NCBI GenBank assembly: GCA_002726335.1
Contig: PBSR01000220.1
Location: 1 to 25,603, forward strand
DNA length: 25,603 nt
Direction of reading: 5' to 3'
DNA from: Gemmatimonadaceae bacterium
GTDB taxonomy: Bacteria > Latescibacterota > UBA2968 > UBA8231
Shown here: positions 22,550 through 25,603 of the stretch, piece after piece
Layout: the number at the start of each line of letters is the position of its first letter
How positions within the stretch are numbered: the stretch's first letter is position 1
The notes under the pieces: generated by a model
Told to the model about the DNA's origin: nothing
The model's input: the letters and a program-made list of their open reading frames with translations, nothing else
The model's database searches: none
Made by a program: the position numbers and the translations under genes

Positions 22550-23986
22550 TCAGTCGCGGTAGTCCAGCGGCGGGTCACGGTCTCCCAGCAGGGGCGCGTA
22601 GTCGAAGCTGTGACCCCGCTGACGGTCGAGTTCGGCACGTGCCTGTTCCAGCGTGGCCGGATCCAGGAACAACGACCCCGCCGTGCGGGCAAGGGTCTTG
22701 CCGGCTACGAGCATACCCTTCACGCCGATGGTGGTACCGCCGGCCGCCACCGCCTGCCAGCTGTGCGCCGCCGTGCCGGGTACCCACGTGGCGGTGCTGA
22801 GCCCTGTGGTCGGCACTGCCCAGCTCACATCACCGACATCGGTGGAGGCCTTGCCTTCGTGGACTCGCCAGGGCTGTACCTCGGCGGCTGCCGCTAGATC
22901 TACGTCCATGTCGACTGCGCCGAAGGTGGCGCGCAGAGATTCGGCAAAGGCCCGCTCGGAGTCGTCATAGAGCACGCCGCCCACCTGCTGCAGGCTCTGG
23001 TCCATCACGTGCGACAGGACTTCGTTCGGCAGGACATTGTAGTTGCCGTGGATCACCTCGTGTTCGACCGCGGTACCGGTGCCCATGGCGGCCCCCTCGG
23101 AGGCGGCCACAACCCGTTCCCAGATGCCCAGCAGCCGGGTGACGTCCGGGTGGCGGACGTAGTAGAAGACCTCGGCGAATTCGGGCACGATGTTCGGTGC
23201 GGCGCCGCCGCGAGTGATGACGTAGTGGATACGCGTGGCCGCCGGGACGTGTTCGCGCATGAGGTTGACCATGTGGTTCATGGCCTCCACGCCATCCAGG
23301 GCCGAGCGCCCGCGCTCCGGGGCGGAGGCGGCGTGGGCGGCGGCGCCGCGGAAACGGAACTTGGCCGACTTGTTGGCCAGCGTCGTCGAGGCCCAGGCGG
23401 TGTTGCGGTCGCGCGGGTGCCAGTGCAGCACAGCGTCGGCGTCATCGAACAGCCCGGCGCGCACCATGTAGACCTTGCCGGAGCCGCCCTCTTCGGCAGG
23501 CGTGCCGTACAGTCGGATCGTGCCCGCGCTGCCTGTGCGCTCGAGCCAGTCGGCGGTGGCCAGTGCCGCCGCCAGGGATCCGGCGCCGAACAGGTGATGT
23601 CCGCAGGCGTGACCGGGGGCGTCGGCGACCACGGGCTGGCGCTGAGGCACCGCGGCCTGCGACAGTCCCGGCAGAGCATCGAATTCGGCGAGGATGCCGA
23701 TCACCGGAGCACCGCTGCCGTACTCGGCGATGAAGGCGGTGGGGATGTCGGCGACGCCGGTGCGGAGGCGGAAGCCGGCGGCATCCAGGTGTTGCTGTAA
23801 CAGCGCCGCCGAGCGCTCCTCCTTGTAGCCCAGTTCCGCCCAGTCCCAGATCTGCAGGGCCACATGGGCAAACATGTCTGCCCTGGCATCTATAAAACTG
23901 TCGATGTCTCCCGCCGGCTTGCGCGCCGACACCGGGGTCGTGAGCAAGAGCGCCAAGAAAACGAACGTGAGGATGGCGCGGTTCAT
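22550..23986 (-). CDS. Exported M20-family amidohydrolase (AbgB-like)
   Basis: The 478-residue protein has an N-terminal signal peptide (M-N-R-A-I-L-T-F-V-F-L-A-L-L-L, cleavage near A-R-K-P) and then an M20 peptidase/amidohydrolase. Metal and catalytic motifs are G-H-A-C-G-H-H (125-131), P-A-E-E-G-G-S-G (163-170) and H-W-H-P (188-191). A central dimerisation (lid) domain follows, and a C-terminal A-A-H-S-W-Q returns to the active site. It is closest in pattern to aminobenzoyl-glutamate hydrolase subunit B and related amide hydrolases, which cut N-acyl amino acids. An exported form would act in the periplasm. The ATG at 23986 overlaps the lactonase stop (ATGA). The substrate is unknown. Confidence 0.87.
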   Translation of the reverse strand: MNRAILTFVFLALLLTTPVSARKPAGDIDSFIDARADMFAHVALQIWDWAELGYKEERSAALLQQHLDAAGFRLRTGVADIPTAFIAEYGSGAPVIGILAEFDALPGLSQAAVPQRQPVVADAPGHACGHHLFGAGSLAAALATADWLERTGSAGTIRLYGTPAEEGGSGKVYMVRAGLFDDADAVLHWHPRDRNTAWASTTLANKSAKFRFRGAAAHAASAPERGRSALDGVEAMNHMVNLMREHVPAATRIHYVITRGGAAPNIVPEFAEVFYYVRHPDVTRLLGIWERVVAASEGAAMGTGTAVEHEVIHGNYNVLPNEVLSHVMDQSLQQVGGVLYDDSERAFAESLRATFGAVDMDVDLAAAAEVQPWRVHEGKASTDVGDVSWAVPTTGLSTATWVPGTAAHSWQAVAAGGTTIGVKGMLVAGKTLARTAGSLFLDPATLEQARAELDRQRGHSFDYAPLLGDRDPPLDYRD

Positions 23987-24882
23987 GCGCTGGCTCCGGC
24001 CGACGGGAAGATCAGAGCTCCCTGCAGCTCGGTCCGGGCCCGGAACAGACAACCACCAGCGGTGACGTAGAGGGTTTGCAGGTCGGCGTCGCCCCAGGTG
24101 CAGTTCGTCGGCGCGTGGGCCATGGGGTGGGTGGCCAGCACCCGACCGCTGGGAGTGAAGACGTTGATCATCGGCCCGGGGCCGCTCTGCTCCCAGCCCG
24201 AGGTGGCGACGATGTTGCCATCCTTGTCCAGACACATGCCGTCGATGCCCCGATGGGGGTGGAAGTTGTGCGGCGTCTCATGGGGGCCGCTGATGCTGCC
24301 ATCGGCGTCGAGAGGGTAGGCGCGCAACTCTCGGGGGTCGTCACCGTGAGCGCTCTCGGCGACGTAGAGGGTGCCGCCATCCGGGGAGACGAGCAGACCG
24401 TTGGGTTTCTTCGTGTCGAAGGTGACGCGCGTGATCGCCCAACTGTCACCGTCCGCACCCTCCGGATCGAGACGGTAGACGGACTGATGGTCGAGCTCCA
24501 GATCGTCCGTCCGAGAGCCGTACCTCGGATCGGTGAAGAAGATGCGGCCCCTGTGATCGAAGGCCAGGTCGTTGGGGCTGTTGAGGCGCTTGCCCTCAAA
24601 GTGACTCGCCAGAACGCGACGTGTGCCGTCGGCATCGTAACGAGCGATACAGCGACCGTCACCACCCCCTTCGCAGGCGTGCAGTACGCCGTCACCATCG
24701 AACATCAGGCCGTTGCCCTGGTTCGTGGCCGTGCGGAATTCGTCTGTCTGGCCCGACGCCGGGTCGTAGCGCAGCAGCCGGCTGTTGGGAATGTCGGAGA
24801 AGATCAGGCCGTTGCCGTCCCACGCGGGACCTTCGGTGAAGTCGAAGGGCCCGGCTACCTGCTCGAACTGCCAGTCACTCAT
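23983..24882 (-). CDS. SMP-30/gluconolactonase-family lactonase
   Basis: The 299-residue six-bladed beta-propeller has the four metal-site residues of the family: Glu17 (F-T-E-G-P-A-W), Asn104 (N-S-P-N-D-L-A), Asn161 (K-P-N-G-L-L-V) and Asp214 (G-I-D-G-M-C-L-D). These enzymes hydrolyse sugar lactones such as gluconolactone to the acid. No signal peptide is present, so it should act in the cytoplasm. It overlaps the upstream TIM-barrel gene by 8 bp and the downstream amidohydrolase gene by 4 bp, so the three are one operon. The PQQ sugar dehydrogenase in the facing unit makes lactones, but in the periplasm, so a direct hand-off is not certain. Confidence 0.9.
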   Translation of the reverse strand: MSDWQFEQVAGPFDFTEGPAWDGNGLIFSDIPNSRLLRYDPASGQTDEFRTATNQGNGLMFDGDGVLHACEGGGDGRCIARYDADGTRRVLASHFEGKRLNSPNDLAFDHRGRIFFTDPRYGSRTDDLELDHQSVYRLDPEGADGDSWAITRVTFDTKKPNGLLVSPDGGTLYVAESAHGDDPRELRAYPLDADGSISGPHETPHNFHPHRGIDGMCLDKDGNIVATSGWEQSGPGPMINVFTPSGRVLATHPMAHAPTNCTWGDADLQTLYVTAGGCLFRARTELQGALIFPSAGASA

Positions 24883-25603
24883 GGTCTGTTCTCATTTCTC
24901 CCAGCAGATTCTGCACGACGGCAAAGCTGCGCCGGATGGCGTCCTCCGGATCGGGCAGGTCGCTTTTCATTTCCAGGCTCACCGGCCCTTCATAGCCGAC
25001 AACGTCCAGCACGGTGAACAACTCAGCGAGCGACACTTCTGTCTGTAGGCCATCGGTGAGGGCCAGGTGCAGGTCGTCAACGCCGTCATTGTCATCGAGG
25101 TGGACGTAGCCCAGGCGGTCGCCGGTTGCCAGCAGCACCGCTCGCGGATCCTCGCCGGACATCTGGGCGTGGCCGATATCGAACAGCAGGTAGAGGTTGG
25201 GATGGGCGAGCAAACGGAGGAACCCCAGGGTCGCCGCCACCGTGGGCATGGCTGTGCCAGGGAAGTGCTCGATACACAGCCGGACCCCCAGGTCGGCGGC
25301 GTGATCGGCGAGGCCAGGCAGCAAGTCGGCATATCGTTCAAGGGAATCGTCGTCCACGGGGGCCTCGGGCACGATATAGGCACAACCGGCTCCCAGATCG
25401 GCGGCGTGGGTCAGCGCTCCCCGGACATGATCCCGGGCAGCGGCCACAGCAGCGCTGTCGACCGAATCGAAGGCGGCCCCATCGGGCATCTCATGGGACG
25501 CGGCGACGCAACAGACGTCGAGGCCGAGAGCGGCTCGAGCTTCGCGGGCCGCTGTGGATCGCAGAGCGCTCGGGCGGACATCGACGGCGGACAGCCCGAT
25601 GTC
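24875..25603 (-). CDS. TIM-barrel sugar isomerase/epimerase, 5' end beyond window
   Basis: The reading frame is open to the right edge, giving 243 visible residues without the N-terminus. An in-frame ATG at 25489 is internal: sequence before it (D-I-G-L-S-A-V-D-V-R-P and A-L-G-L-D-V-C-C-V-A-A-S-H) is clearly the first strands of the barrel. Metal-site candidates are the Glu of C-I-E-H-F-P-G-T, the Asp of Y-L-L-F-D-I-G-H-A, the His of Y-V-H-L-D-D-N-D-G and the Glu of V-S-L-E-M-K. This is the xylose-isomerase-like AP-endonuclease-2 fold, used by many ketose 3-epimerases, inosose dehydratases and related enzymes. The exact reaction cannot be called. It is the upstream gene of the lactonase/amidohydrolase operon. 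Confidence 0.85.
   Translation of the reverse strand, partial: DIGLSAVDVRPSALRSTAAREARAALGLDVCCVAASHEMPDGAAFDSVDSAAVAAARDHVRGALTHAADLGAGCAYIVPEAPVDDDSLERYADLLPGLADHAADLGVRLCIEHFPGTAMPTVAATLGFLRLLAHPNLYLLFDIGHAQMSGEDPRAVLLATGDRLGYVHLDDNDGVDDLHLALTDGLQTEVSLAELFTVLDVVGYEGPVSLEMKSDLPDPEDAIRRSFAVVQNLLGEMRTDHE

Noticed and set aside
24875..25489. ATG at 25489 as the start of the TIM-barrel gene
   Set aside because: The same frame continues to the window edge with obvious barrel strands, so the gene is partial rather than short.

Overview
This is a 25.6 kb GC-rich bacterial window, most likely from an uncultured environmental lineage. Abundant Fe(II)/2-oxoglutarate oxygenases (PhyH, TauD), TIM-barrel sugar isomerases, SMP-30 lactonase, PQQ dehydrogenase and paralogous SDRs are typical of Latescibacterota-like or related marine/sponge-associated metagenome bins. 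That placement is inferred from gene content only and is weak. No rRNA, tRNA, CRISPR array or transposase was recognised.

Region 1 (about 1-4,420) looks like a decayed mobile or accessory island. It holds a probable sulfatase C-terminal remnant, a non-coding stretch with four consecutive hairpins (382-523), a divergent XRE regulator with a perfect 17-bp palindromic operator candidate, two adjacent small genes sharing an unrecognised LGHE repeat module (one soluble with two copies, one membrane-anchored with one copy), a small membrane protein, a protein with an NTF2-like C-terminal half, a coiled-coil ORF, and a tyrosine recombinase with an intact catalytic domain but no proper 5' end.

Region 2 (4,425-13,914, minus strand) is dense. 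A CBS-domain protein, an SGNH hydrolase, a NagZ-like GH3 glycosidase and an SDR form a tightly overlapping operon. Upstream are a full-length Lhr-type helicase, a DUF1761-like membrane protein and a PhyH-type dioxygenase, then a SpoU/TrmH RNA methyltransferase. A cluster of three identically built 7-3-7 hairpins lies between the methyltransferase and dioxygenase genes. A 25-codon probable Uma2-family remnant precedes the methyltransferase and overlaps its start.

Region 3 (14,136-17,212, plus strand) is a two-gene unit: a polytopic membrane protein with a periplasmic/TPR-like C-terminal half, coupled to a membrane-anchored SGNH-hydrolase-like protein. The pair suggests modification of a surface glycan.

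Region 4 (17,229-20,983, minus) has a catabolic cassette (hydroxypyruvate-isomerase-like enzyme, TauD-type dioxygenase, SDR). Upstream of it are a small membrane protein and a TPR protein. Region 5 has a cytochrome c-PQQ dehydrogenase fusion on the plus strand (21,098-22,537). Facing it is a minus-strand operon entering from the right edge (TIM-barrel isomerase, SMP-30 lactonase, exported M20 amidohydrolase).

The most unusual material is in region 1 (the LGHE module with its XRE regulator and operator, and the hairpin-rich non-coding stretch) and in the three-hairpin cluster at 13,187-13,264.
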